Of a DNA stretch of 64,000 nucleotides, positions 52,249 through 60,590 are shown piece after piece. Under the pieces are notes generated by a model. It had not been told where the DNA came from. It searched no databases and saw nothing but the letters and a program-made list of their open reading frames with translations. How positions within the stretch are numbered: the first letter of the stretch is position 1; every line of letters begins with the position of its first letter. The stretch comes from COE1 sp949066965 (GTDB lineage Bacteria > Bacillota > Clostridia > Lachnospirales > Lachnospiraceae). The DNA is taken from NCBI GenBank assembly GCA_949066965.1, contig CARTDA010000017.1, positions 7,719-71,718 of the forward strand. Direction: 5' to 3'. The position numbers were made by a program, and so were the translations under genes.

Positions 52249-53322
52249 CTAAGCAAAAATCCTTGCAATGTCATTGTACAATACAAACACCATCAATATC
52301 ATCAGTGCCACAAATCCCACGAAATGAACCAGACCTTCCTTGTCAGGTGAAACAGGTTTCCCGCGCACCACCTCGATAAACAGAAACAGAAGCCTGCCAC
52401 CGTCAAGCGCCGGCAGCGGAAGCAGATTCATCACGCCAAGGTTCACACTGAGCAGCACGGCAAAATTAATCATCGTCAGGACAACAGTCGGTACGCCATA
52501 CGGCTTTGCCACCTCCAAAGTCTCGTCAATCGTAACTGCAATTCCAACCGGCCCAGAAAGGTCGTTTGCCGAAAGCTTTCCCTGCACCAGCATCAGCAAA
52601 CTCTTTATCGTTGTCTTGAGCCAGTAGCGCACCTCATATACACTGTACTTAATCAAATCCAGTCCCTTGCACTTTATGGTTTCCCCAATCGTAAAGCCTA
52701 TATAATACCGGTTATCCTGTTCGCTGAACTTCGGGGTAAGCACTGTCGTATACTTCTCACCATCACGCTTATACTCAATCTCAATCGGTTCCCCTCTGCT
52801 AAATGCGGATACAAAGGTAACCTCACCCTGCAGATAAATGCGTTCCCCATCCATTTTGGTGATAATATCCCCCTCCTCAAGCCCCGCTTCCATTGCAGGA
52901 TACCCTTCCGTCAGTGAATTTATTGTCGGAATAACCTCACCGGAAAAACCAACCACAATCAGTGACAGCAAAAATGCAAGAATAATATTAAAAAATGGTC
53001 CTGCAAAAACCGTTGCTATTCTCGCCCAGACATTTGCATCATTAAACGAGCCCTCTGGCTTTCCGGATACCGTTTTTTCCCCGTCAGTGTCTTTTGTATA
53101 GATGCCATCCTCACCGTCAAACATACATGCCCCGCCAATTGGCAGGAGCTTTAACACATACTTTGTTCCGTTCTTTGTAAACTTGATAATATCTGGTCCC
53201 ATGCCGATAGAAAACTGCAAAACCCTGATGCCATTTGACTTTGCCAGCAAAAAATGGCCTAACTCATGCGCTATCACGACCACGCCAAATACCAGCACAA
53301 AAACGATAATTGTAACAACCAT
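52249..53322 (-). CDS. rseP: site-2 protease RseP
   Basis: Intramembrane zinc protease that cleaves anti-sigma factors and remnant signal peptides. The 357-residue product has HELGH in the first helix, GPFFNIILAFLL, one PDZ domain (about 140-210, AGLEEGDIITKMDGE), and the third zinc-ligand motif LPALDGGRLLF. It lies 67 bases after dxr. No sigma/anti-sigma pair is in the window. Confidence 0.94.
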   Translation of the reverse strand: MVVTIIVFVLVFGVVVIAHELGHFLLAKSNGIRVLQFSIGMGPDIIKFTKNGTKYVLKLLPIGGACMFDGEDGIYTKDTDGEKTVSGKPEGSFNDANVWARIATVFAGPFFNIILAFLLSLIVVGFSGEVIPTINSLTEGYPAMEAGLEEGDIITKMDGERIYLQGEVTFVSAFSRGEPIEIEYKRDGEKYTTVLTPKFSEQDNRYYIGFTIGETIKCKGLDLIKYSVYEVRYWLKTTIKSLLMLVQGKLSANDLSGPVGIAVTIDETLEVAKPYGVPTVVLTMINFAVLLSVNLGVMNLLPLPALDGGRLLFLFIEVVRGKPVSPDKEGLVHFVGFVALMILMVFVLYNDIARIFA

Positions 53323-53388
53323 TCCTTAATTTTTCCTCCCTTTATCTGTCATGATGCCCTTTCCATTTATCTTCAGACGATAAGAAAC

Positions 53389-54531
53389 CTAAAATTTCGA
53401 GCAGATAAGCTCATATGTCTCCTGTTCTGTCCTTAAAATCTCCTCCACATCAGGATACTCAATTCTTCTATGGGCATCCATACACATTTCAATCATCTCA
53501 GGAATCTGCAAAAAGCTGATTTTCCTGTCCAGAAACAGGCTCACCGCTTTCTCATTTGCGGCGTTAAACACTGTCGGCACACTGCCTCCTTCTGCCGCCG
53601 CCTGCAATGCAAGCTTTAATCCCGCAAAGGTCTCCATATCCGGCTTCTCAAACGTAATGTTTCCCAACTCGTAAAAGTCCACCCTTTTCCCAGCCATTGG
53701 ACGTCTGTCCGGATAAAACAGCGCATACTGTATCGGCAGTTTCATATCTGGCGTGCCAAGCTGTGCCATAATTCCTCCATCCACATACTCCACCATGGAA
53801 TGTATGATGCTCTGCGGATGCACAACAACCTGTATCCGATCCAAGTCCATGTCAAAAAGCCACTTTGCCTCCATAACCTCAAGTCCTTTGTTTACAAGTG
53901 TCGCAGAGTCAATTGTAATCTTGTGCCCCATTGACCAGTTTGGATGCTTTAAGGCGTCCTCAAGCTGTACATTTTCCAGCTGTTTTCTGGTTCTTCCCCG
54001 AAACGGCCCACCAGATGCAGTGATCAGCAGTTTGCTGACACGCTCACTGTTTTCTCCCTGCATAGACTGAAAAATAGCACTGTGCTCACTGTCAACAGGA
54101 AGAATTGAAACACCCATTTCTGCAGCAAGCGGCATGATAATATGTCCTGCGGTTACAAGTGTCTCTTTATTCGCAAGCGCAATGTCCTTACCCTTATGGA
54201 TGGCTGCAATGGTAGGGCGGATTCCTATCATGCCGACAATTGCCGTAACCAGAACTTCTGATTCTTCCATCTCAGCAATCGCAAGCAGCCCTTCCATGCC
54301 GCAGGCAACTTCCACCTCCAAGTCCGCAAGCCTAGCCTTCAAATCCCTGCATGCTGCTTCATCCCGAAGGGACACCAGTCTCGGCCGGAACTCCCTCACC
54401 TGCTTTTCAAACAAATCAATATTAGTGCCCGCTGCCAGACCCACTACCTCCAAATCCGGATTTTCCCGGACTATCTCCAGCGTCTGTGTCCCTATTGAAC
54501 CGGTAGAGCCAAGTATTGCTATCCTTTTCAC
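53389..54531 (-). CDS. dxr: 1-deoxy-D-xylulose 5-phosphate reductoisomerase
   Basis: Second step of the MEP pathway, NADPH-dependent; target of fosmidomycin. The 380-residue product has LGSTGSIGTQTLEIV for NADPH, ANKETLVTAG, PVDSEHSAIFQ, TASGGPFRGR, HPNWSMGHKITIDSATLVNKGLEV (catalytic and metal residues) and a C-terminal helical domain. Start is GTG at 54531, with GGAGGTCGA upstream. Confidence 0.95.
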   Translation of the reverse strand: MKRIAILGSTGSIGTQTLEIVRENPDLEVVGLAAGTNIDLFEKQVREFRPRLVSLRDEAACRDLKARLADLEVEVACGMEGLLAIAEMEESEVLVTAIVGMIGIRPTIAAIHKGKDIALANKETLVTAGHIIMPLAAEMGVSILPVDSEHSAIFQSMQGENSERVSKLLITASGGPFRGRTRKQLENVQLEDALKHPNWSMGHKITIDSATLVNKGLEVMEAKWLFDMDLDRIQVVVHPQSIIHSMVEYVDGGIMAQLGTPDMKLPIQYALFYPDRRPMAGKRVDFYELGNITFEKPDMETFAGLKLALQAAAEGGSVPTVFNAANEKAVSLFLDRKISFLQIPEMIEMCMDAHRRIEYPDVEEILRTEQETYELICSKF

Positions 54532-54631
54532 GAAATCGACCTCCGTTTTATTATATTAGTAAAAATACATAACTATTCAAAATATACAGCCAAATGAAAC
54601 ATTCACAAAGGCACATGGCAGACCATGATTC

Positions 54632-55486
54632 CTAACGAAACAGCATAATGAAAAAATACGTAATTGGTGCTGTAAATATCACGCTGTCAAAACGATCCAT
54701 AATTCCTCCATGTCCTGGTATCAGATTGCCGTAATCCTTTATCTCATGGTTTCTCTTAATGGCAGAAGCAGCCAAGTCACCGACCTGCGATATGACTGAG
54801 CCTACGCCGCCGACGACAGCAAGAAGCACGGCAAAATTTTCCTCACCGACCGTATGCTCCATGTACAGGCCAAAAGCAGCACCAAACAATGCCGCACCGA
54901 CAATGCCGCCCAGTGAACCCTCGATTGATTTTTTCGGGCTAAGCACAGGAGCAAGCTTATGCTTTCCAAACAGTACTCCCGTAAGGTAGGCAAACGTGTC
55001 TGATATCCACGAACTAATAAATATCATCCACACCAGATAAATACCATGCTCAAGCTGTCTTGTCAGAAACACAAAGGACAGCATCACAGGTGCATATATC
55101 AAAGAAAAGTAGGTGTCCATTACCTGGCTGGCATGGAACCTCGGAAATCCAAATACATAAACAAACATCATTGCAATCAGCGCCATAATGATGACCATCA
55201 CCCACCATGATGTGTCCTGAATAAAATATACTGCAGCATAATAGCACATAATGACAGCACATCCCATCATTTCAAGACCATTTATTTTTCCATACTGTCC
55301 GCAATTGTCTTTCTCCCTGACACCACATGCCTTTGTCAATTCCAAAAAACCGATGACAGATATGATAAACAGGACGGCTGCCAGTATTATTCCTCCCGGA
55401 AGAATAGCTGCAAGCGCCACAATCACAATGACAACCGCGCTTATCGTTCTCTCCCTGCTTATCTTTTTAAGAATATTCGAAGCCAT
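54632..55486 (-). CDS. cdsA: phosphatidate cytidylyltransferase
   Basis: Makes CDP-diacylglycerol for phospholipid synthesis. The 284-residue product has about eight membrane helices and the family signature QVGDLAASAIKRNHEIKD, then GNLIPGHGGIMDRFDS. It lies 3 bases after uppS. The usual Firmicutes order uppS-cdsA-dxr is kept. Confidence 0.95.
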   Translation of the reverse strand: MASNILKKISRERTISAVVIVIVALAAILPGGIILAAVLFIISVIGFLELTKACGVREKDNCGQYGKINGLEMMGCAVIMCYYAAVYFIQDTSWWVMVIIMALIAMMFVYVFGFPRFHASQVMDTYFSLIYAPVMLSFVFLTRQLEHGIYLVWMIFISSWISDTFAYLTGVLFGKHKLAPVLSPKKSIEGSLGGIVGAALFGAAFGLYMEHTVGEENFAVLLAVVGGVGSVISQVGDLAASAIKRNHEIKDYGNLIPGHGGIMDRFDSVIFTAPITYFFIMLFR

Positions 55487-55489
55487 TCC

Positions 55490-56197
55490 CTACGCCTCCT
55501 TCACGAGCCCATATCTCCGGTCTCTGCTCTGATATGCCTCCACCGCCTTGGCAAGCTCGTTTTTGTCAAAGTCAGGCCACGGTACGGACGTAAAATAAAG
55601 TTCCGCATAAGCAATCTGCCATAACAGAAAATTTGATATTCGCTGCTCACCCGATGTCCTTATCAGCAAGTCCGGATCCGGAAGACCCGCCGTGTCAAGC
55701 TCTGCCGCTATTTTGGCATCATCGATTTCATCCGGATTCAGCGTTCCTGATGCCACTTTATCAGCAAGTCCGGCGATCGCCCTTCTAAGCTCATCGCGTC
55801 CGCCATAATTAATCGCTATCTGAAAATGAAGTCCTGTATTATTTTTTGTAGCCTGCTCCAGCTCCTCAATACTCGCCCGCAGGTCAGGCGCAAGAGCGGA
55901 TTTGTCACCAAGAACCCGAACGCACATATTGTTCTTCTGCGCCCGCTTAATACTGTTTTTCATATAATTTCTGAGCAGATTCATCAATGTTGCCACTTCG
56001 CTGTCCGGTCTGCTCCAGTTTTCTGTCGAAAATGCATATACTGTCAAATAATGAATTCCCATGTTATAGGCGTCCTCACATATCTGTTCCACCGCCTTCG
56101 CCCCCTGCACATGACCTGCAGTACGTGGAAGCCCTTTCGCCTTTGCCCAGCGTCCATTTCCATCAAGTATGATTGCTACATGGTTTGGTACATTCAT
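55490..56197 (-). CDS. uppS: undecaprenyl diphosphate synthase
   Basis: Makes the C55 lipid carrier for wall synthesis. The 235-residue product has LDGNGRWAKAKGLPR with the catalytic Asp, GHVQGAKAV, STENWSRP, NYGGRDEL, and RTSGEQRISNFLLWQ with C-terminal helix. ATG at 56197 has GGAGGATGTGTT; the frame to 56257 starts in a repeat and is rejected. Confidence 0.95.
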   Translation of the reverse strand: MNVPNHVAIILDGNGRWAKAKGLPRTAGHVQGAKAVEQICEDAYNMGIHYLTVYAFSTENWSRPDSEVATLMNLLRNYMKNSIKRAQKNNMCVRVLGDKSALAPDLRASIEELEQATKNNTGLHFQIAINYGGRDELRRAIAGLADKVASGTLNPDEIDDAKIAAELDTAGLPDPDLLIRTSGEQRISNFLLWQIAYAELYFTSVPWPDFDKNELAKAVEAYQSRDRRYGLVKEA

Positions 56198-56230
56198 AAC
56201 ACATCCTCCATTTCCATAATTTTTGCTGCC

Positions 56231-56280
56231 ACCCGCCAATGCGCCATACAATGGCACATTTTATCTTCATCGGCGTGTGC
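56231..56280 (+). repeat. structured dispersed repeat, half copy D-prime
   Basis: Only hairpin 2 of the family: CGCCAATG with CATCGGCG near 56234-56276, with one A-C mismatch, an inner GCCAT/ATGGC, and end GTGTGC. It is joined directly to full copy D. It resembles copy B most. Confidence 0.55.
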
Positions 56281-56372
56281 AATCGAGCAGTGAAGGTCTA
56301 TCCTCCCTACTCGCCGCGCCGGACGCGGACAGCTTTAGCAGCATATTTCCTTTCTGCGTCCGTGTGCATAAA
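56281..56372 (+). repeat. structured dispersed repeat, copy D
   Basis: Starts AATCGAGCAG, with hairpin 1 weakly conserved (GAGCAGTGAAGG area with CCTCCCTACTC). CCGCGCC leads to hairpin 2: GGACGCGGA (56321-56329) with TCTGCGTCC (56353-56361), 9 pairs including one G-U, around AGCTTTAGCAGCATATTTCC. It ends GTGTGCATAAAA, about 60 bases from the frr stop. Confidence 0.75.
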
Positions 56373-56430
56373 AAGATGAGGGCATTACATCCTCCATGCA
56401 CGCCCCCATGTTTTCGCCATCTCTGATAAA

Positions 56431-56982
56431 CTATACCGTAAGAATTTCCTTAGACTTCTCATCAACCGCCTTATCAACATCCTTAATGTATTTGTCCGTA
56501 AGCTTCTGTACAGAATCCTCCAAATCCTTAATCTCATCCTCAGACACTTCTGTCTTTGCAAGCTTCTTAAAAGAATCATTTGCATCGCGTCTGATGTTAC
56601 GGATTACAACCTTGCACTCCTCGCCTTTTTTCTTTACATCCTTAACCAGTTCTTTTCTGCGCTCCTCTGTAAGCTCAGGAAATACAAGACGGATGACTGC
56701 CCCATCATTATTCGGCGTAATACCAATGTCCGATGCCATGATTGCCTTCTCAATATCCTTGATAAGGCTCTTTTCCCACGGAGCTATTTGGATCATTCGC
56801 GCCTCAGGAACCGTGATGTTTCCAACCTGCTGAATGGGTGTCGGTGTACCATAATAATCCACCTTCAGCTTGTCAAGCACATGCGGATTGGCACGTCCCG
56901 CACGTATCGTCTGGTAATCTGATAAAAGAAAATCAAGTGCTTTCTGCATTTTATCATCATATGTTTTTACTCTTGCATCCAT
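56431..56982 (-). CDS. frr: ribosome recycling factor
   Basis: Splits post-termination ribosomes with EF-G. The 183-residue product is the usual length (about 185) with a two-domain three-helix/beta pattern: SDYQTIRAGRANPHVLDKL, VDYYGTPTPIQQVGNI, LTEERRKELVKDVKK and NIRRDANDSFKKL. It follows pyrH after about 30 bases. Confidence 0.97.
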   Translation of the reverse strand: MDARVKTYDDKMQKALDFLLSDYQTIRAGRANPHVLDKLKVDYYGTPTPIQQVGNITVPEARMIQIAPWEKSLIKDIEKAIMASDIGITPNNDGAVIRLVFPELTEERRKELVKDVKKKGEECKVVIRNIRRDANDSFKKLAKTEVSEDEIKDLEDSVQKLTDKYIKDVDKAVDEKSKEILTV

Positions 56983-57015
56983 TTCCCTATGTCCTCCTGT
57001 TTTTATTCTGGTAAA

Positions 57016-57717
57016 TCATACCGTAATCACTGTACCGCTTGATTTTCCCTTTACAGTATTAATAATACTGTTCTCTTCATTTAATCCAAATATCGTCATC
57101 GGCATCCGGTTCTCCATGCAAAGCACTGCCGCTGCAAGGTCCATCACGCCAAGCTGCTTATCAACAACCTCCTTGATTGGAATCGTGTCATATTTTTTTG
57201 CATCCTTATGAACCTTCGGATCCGCATCATAAACGCCATCCACAGCCCTCGCTGATAATATCATATCCGCCTCAATCTCAATTGCCCTGAGCACCGTTCC
57301 CATATCTGTTGAGAAATATGGATGGCCAATACCGCCTGCCAAAAAAATCACTTTCCCATTCTGAAGTGCTGCCACTGCCTTGTCTTTTGAAAAAAGCTCC
57401 GTAAAAGCCGCACATTGAAACGGCGTGAAAATTTCCGTGTCCATGCCTACAAACCGGAAAATTTCAGAGACATAGATACAGTTCATAACAGTGGCAAGCA
57501 TACCTATCTGGTCTGCCTTTGTGCGGTCGATCGTCTCACTTGTCCTTCCGCGCCAGAAATTGCCACCGCCTATTACAATCCCTACCTGTACACCGCTGTC
57601 GGCGATTTCCTTTACCTGCCTCGCCACCGCTGTTACAGTAGGCTCGTCAAACCCTGTCTTCTTGTCTCCGGCAAGCGCTTCCCCGCTCAGTTTCAATAAT
57701 ATCCTGTTCATATCCAT
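57016..57717 (-). CDS. pyrH: UMP kinase
   Basis: Phosphorylates UMP to UDP, supplying UDP-sugar precursors and RNA. The 233-residue product has the amino-acid-kinase fold with ILLKLSGEALAG, VIGGGNFWRG, DQIGMLATVMN, ARAVDGVYDADP. ATG at 57717 has AGGAG. rpsB and tsf, which usually precede it in Firmicutes, are not here; a bactofilin-type gene is upstream. Confidence 0.96.
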   Translation of the reverse strand: MDMNRILLKLSGEALAGDKKTGFDEPTVTAVARQVKEIADSGVQVGIVIGGGNFWRGRTSETIDRTKADQIGMLATVMNCIYVSEIFRFVGMDTEIFTPFQCAAFTELFSKDKAVAALQNGKVIFLAGGIGHPYFSTDMGTVLRAIEIEADMILSARAVDGVYDADPKVHKDAKKYDTIPIKEVVDKQLGVMDLAAAVLCMENRMPMTIFGLNEENSIINTVKGKSSGTVITV

Positions 57718-57738
57718 ACAGCTCCTGCTTTATTTTTT

Positions 57739-57770
57739 GTAACAGTTCAATCCCTGGCTCTACCTGTTAC
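57739..57770. repeat. minimal GTAACAG...CTGTTAC hairpin
   Basis: GTAACAGTTCAA starts at 57739 and CTGTTAC ends at 57770, giving a 7-bp stem. The start matches the MITE-like family end GTAACAGTTCAG at 11 of 12 bases. It sits between the bactofilin-like gene and pyrH. Confidence 0.45.
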
Positions 57771-57771
57771 C

Positions 57772-58782
57772 TTATTTTTCTTTGTTTCCCCTGTTCTTCT
57801 TGACATCATTGAAGAAGGTTGTAGGACTAACATCCGCATAGCACTGTGAACACATACCCTCAATCACCGCACCATTGTTAATCTGTACAGATTTCGACTT
57901 AATATTGCCCATCACAATTGCAGATGTATCAAGAATCACGGGACCATGCACATCAATGTCACCTTTCACGGCGCCTGCAATCACTGCACTTGTCGCAAAA
58001 ATATTTCCAATAACCACAGAGCTCTGACCAATCTTCACACTGCCCTTGCTCTTTACCTCACCGTTAATCTGTGCTGACTCGGCATAAATTTCCGCCGCTG
58101 CGGAATTACCCGTAATGTTTCCTGTCACATTCAGCTTGCCAAGGATTTCTATATTGCCTGTAATACTTCCTATCAAGTCCATGTTGCCGCTGCTTGTCAC
58201 ATCACCCGTAATACTCATTCCTGCCGTGATAACCGCCGTGTCCGTCGAAGCCGCGTCACTTGCTGTAAAATCATCCTGTACTGCTGCCGGAGCTGCATCC
58301 ATATATGCAGGTTCCTGTATATTCTGTTCTACCTCATTTAATAGCTGTTCCATTTCTACGTCTGCCTCACTTATATTATTTTGTTCTGCCGCCGATGCCT
58401 CAGCACCCATTTCGGGCATTGTCCCCGGAGTACCTTCTGTTGCTGCTTCCTGCGTAAGCCCGGCAAATATATCCGTTTCACCACTGCCTGCCGGTTCTGC
58501 CACATCGTCTACAGCGCTCAACATCGTTGCCAGGTCAGGCACTTTCGTCTCCCCGGACTCCTGCTGTGTATCACCGTCTACTGGTGCATCTCCAAGAGCA
58601 GCTACTCCCTTTTCAAGCATAGCTTCAAGATCCGCAAAATCAGTGTCAGAAGATTCTCCAAACAAATCCTCAGACGCTGTCACCCCTTCCTCATCAAGGC
58701 CAAAATCGCCAACGGTCTCCTCTGTTCCCAAATCATTTACTGTCTGTGACAAATCCTGTTTTAAATCCTGAAAAAAACCCAT
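57772..58782 (-). CDS. polymer-forming (bactofilin-like) protein with long acidic N-terminus
   Basis: Bactofilins polymerise by a right-handed beta helix. The 336-residue product has a C-terminal bactofilin-like domain (about 185-320) with six-residue repeats such as SITGNIEILGKLNVTG and GEVKSKGSVKIG. The first 180 residues are acidic, rich in Ala, Glu, Asp, Gly and Thr, probably disordered. GGAGG precedes the start ATG. It is next to a polysaccharide deacetylase, in front of pyrH, so a role in wall or shape is possible. Confidence 0.85.
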   Translation of the reverse strand: MGFFQDLKQDLSQTVNDLGTEETVGDFGLDEEGVTASEDLFGESSDTDFADLEAMLEKGVAALGDAPVDGDTQQESGETKVPDLATMLSAVDDVAEPAGSGETDIFAGLTQEAATEGTPGTMPEMGAEASAAEQNNISEADVEMEQLLNEVEQNIQEPAYMDAAPAAVQDDFTASDAASTDTAVITAGMSITGDVTSSGNMDLIGSITGNIEILGKLNVTGNITGNSAAAEIYAESAQINGEVKSKGSVKIGQSSVVIGNIFATSAVIAGAVKGDIDVHGPVILDTSAIVMGNIKSKSVQINNGAVIEGMCSQCYADVSPTTFFNDVKKNRGNKEK

Positions 58783-58853
58783 ATTAAACTATCCTCCAAT
58801 TTTATTTTGTATCTCGCTAATAAAGCACACCAGCCTTGATTAACTTTCATTTG

Positions 58854-59831
58854 TTATTTGTGCAAATGCTGTACACGCACTGTGTCCTTAGATATCGGTA
58901 AAATCACTGTATTATCAGACTCAAGTATCGCTTCTATAATCATCGGCAGTGCATCAACAGTAGAATCCTTGCCCGCCGCATCATGAAAAAGAATCACTGA
59001 GTTATTGTATTTGCCCACATTGTCAAGCACATTTCTGGCAATCTGGCTGGCACTTTTATGTCCGCCCGCAGCATCGCCGCTTGACACATTCCAGTCAAAG
59101 TAAACCATTCCTTCCTCATCAAGATAATCAATCAACTCCCACATATCTGCTTTGCTGATTGTGTTGCTGCTTCCTCCCGGAAATCTTACAATATTACAGT
59201 CCTCGCCAGTCAGCTCATACAGGAAATCATGGAGCCGTGTCAAATCGTGCTTGTATGCATCCAGCGACTCATAAATTTCATTATATTTGTGGCTATAAGA
59301 ATGCATCCCCAGTGTATGACCATCTGCCACAATCCGTTTATACTGTTCTGGATATTTATCCTTTGCAACAACAAAAAATGTTGCCTTCACGCCATACTGA
59401 TCCAGAATGTCAAGTATTCTGTCCGTATTGGCGCTTGGTCCGTCATCAAAGGTGAGATACACTCTCTTAATGCCTGCACTGCTGTCCTCCCTGTCGTCCC
59501 ACACATGACTATTTTCACATACGGCTGCTTCCGCTATATCCACAGCCTCCGACTCATCTACCGTATTGCCGTTGATATCCGTACTAATCATTACGGAAGC
59601 TTCCTGATACGGTTCATCCGCATCATTGTTCTGAAGCACAAGCAGTCTCTGCTCAAGCCCATTTACCTTTTTACCAATATTTACCACCAGTACAAGTATC
59701 ACAATGCAATTGACAATCGTCATAAATGTAAGCACCGGAATCAAAATTTCAATAAAGCTTCGTTTTTTCGCCCTTTTGATTTTATTGCCCGATTCCCCAT
59801 TGTTGTCAGTCTCCATATTATTCTGTGACAT
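58854..59831 (-). CDS. polysaccharide deacetylase (NodB family)
   Basis: Probably deacetylates peptidoglycan or another wall polymer outside the cell. The 325-residue product has an N-terminal basic segment, one membrane anchor (about 28-50), a linker, and a NodB domain (about 120-315) with TFDDGPS (metal and catalytic Asp), HSYSH, RFPGGS, and the final HD motif in ILFHDAAGK. All catalytic residues are visible. It starts the run toward bactofilin and pyrH. Confidence 0.92.
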   Translation of the reverse strand: MSQNNMETDNNGESGNKIKRAKKRSFIEILIPVLTFMTIVNCIVILVLVVNIGKKVNGLEQRLLVLQNNDADEPYQEASVMISTDINGNTVDESEAVDIAEAAVCENSHVWDDREDSSAGIKRVYLTFDDGPSANTDRILDILDQYGVKATFFVVAKDKYPEQYKRIVADGHTLGMHSYSHKYNEIYESLDAYKHDLTRLHDFLYELTGEDCNIVRFPGGSSNTISKADMWELIDYLDEEGMVYFDWNVSSGDAAGGHKSASQIARNVLDNVGKYNNSVILFHDAAGKDSTVDALPMIIEAILESDNTVILPISKDTVRVQHLHK

Positions 59832-59918
59832 TTGTTACCCTTTCAAACTATACCAAGCTGCTGTCCCCCATGGCAATTTTATTCCTTATCACCATTGAGC
59901 AAATTTATAGACATACCG

Positions 59919-59927
59919 ATTATAACA
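59919..59927 (-). promoter_or_regulatory. promoter of the deacetylase gene (extended -10)
   Basis: On the minus strand TGTTATAAT, an extended -10, sits about 90 bases before the start. The matching -35 region is weak. The flanking stretch 59832-60007 is AT-rich and carries no gene. Confidence 0.45.
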
Positions 59928-60007
59928 TAAAACAACCACATTAGAAAAGAGATTTTATAAAGTTTATTCAAAAGTTTATGAAATCCTATTACTCCCCAAC
60001 CATTTCT

Positions 60008-60571
60008 CTATTCCAGCGCTTCATTATAATGTGCACGCTCTCCGCCGACATATTTTGGCCTTGTCCGCGCACAAACAATATGAGCCCCCCCAATCATGGG
60101 ATGCTCTATCCTGACAGGAACCGCAACCGGCTTTAAATGCATGCCGATCAGTGTATCTCCGATATCAATTCCCGCATGTGCCTGGACACGCTCCACCGCC
60201 ACCGGATGCTCCATCACCTTCCATGCCGCCGTGGCAAACGAGCCGCCTGCCTTCAGCTGCGGCATCACATTTACCTCCTCATAGCCAAAACGCTCCGCAT
60301 CTGCCTGTGTCATGATAAGCGCCCGGTTAAGATGTTCACAGCACTGTGCCGCAACGGAAACTCCTGCTGCCCTCAGCTCGCCATACATGGCCGCAAATAC
60401 AGCCTCCCCAAGCTCCGCATTTGAATAAGAGCCAATGTGTTTTGCCGCAATCTCACTTGTGGAGCATCCTATCACGACAAGGTTTCCTTCCCTCAGCTTT
60501 GCCTGTTCCAGGAATTCCCTGACAACCCTTTTCGCATCATTCACTTCCTTCTCGAACCTTTCATCCATCAT
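60008..60571 (-). CDS. TIGR01440/YwlG-family protein
   Basis: The 187-residue product is normal for the family (about 180). It has LVVIGCSTSEIAAKHIG, AQCCEHLNRALIMT with Cys-Cys-Glu-His, GGSFATAAW, and AHAGIDIGDTLIGMHLKPV near the C-terminus. No enzyme activity is established for this family. Two ATG codons occur at the start with GGAG upstream. It follows the acyltransferase by 19 bases. Confidence 0.9.
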   Translation of the reverse strand: MMDERFEKEVNDAKRVVREFLEQAKLREGNLVVIGCSTSEIAAKHIGSYSNAELGEAVFAAMYGELRAAGVSVAAQCCEHLNRALIMTQADAERFGYEEVNVMPQLKAGGSFATAAWKVMEHPVAVERVQAHAGIDIGDTLIGMHLKPVAVPVRIEHPMIGGAHIVCARTRPKYVGGERAHYNEALE

Positions 60572-60590
60572 CTTTTATCCCACTCCCCTA

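Noticed and set aside
52053..52286. N-terminal extension of ispG by 78 residues
   Set aside because: The frame runs through a palindromic element and has no family similarity; the ATG at 52052 has a strong ribosome site.
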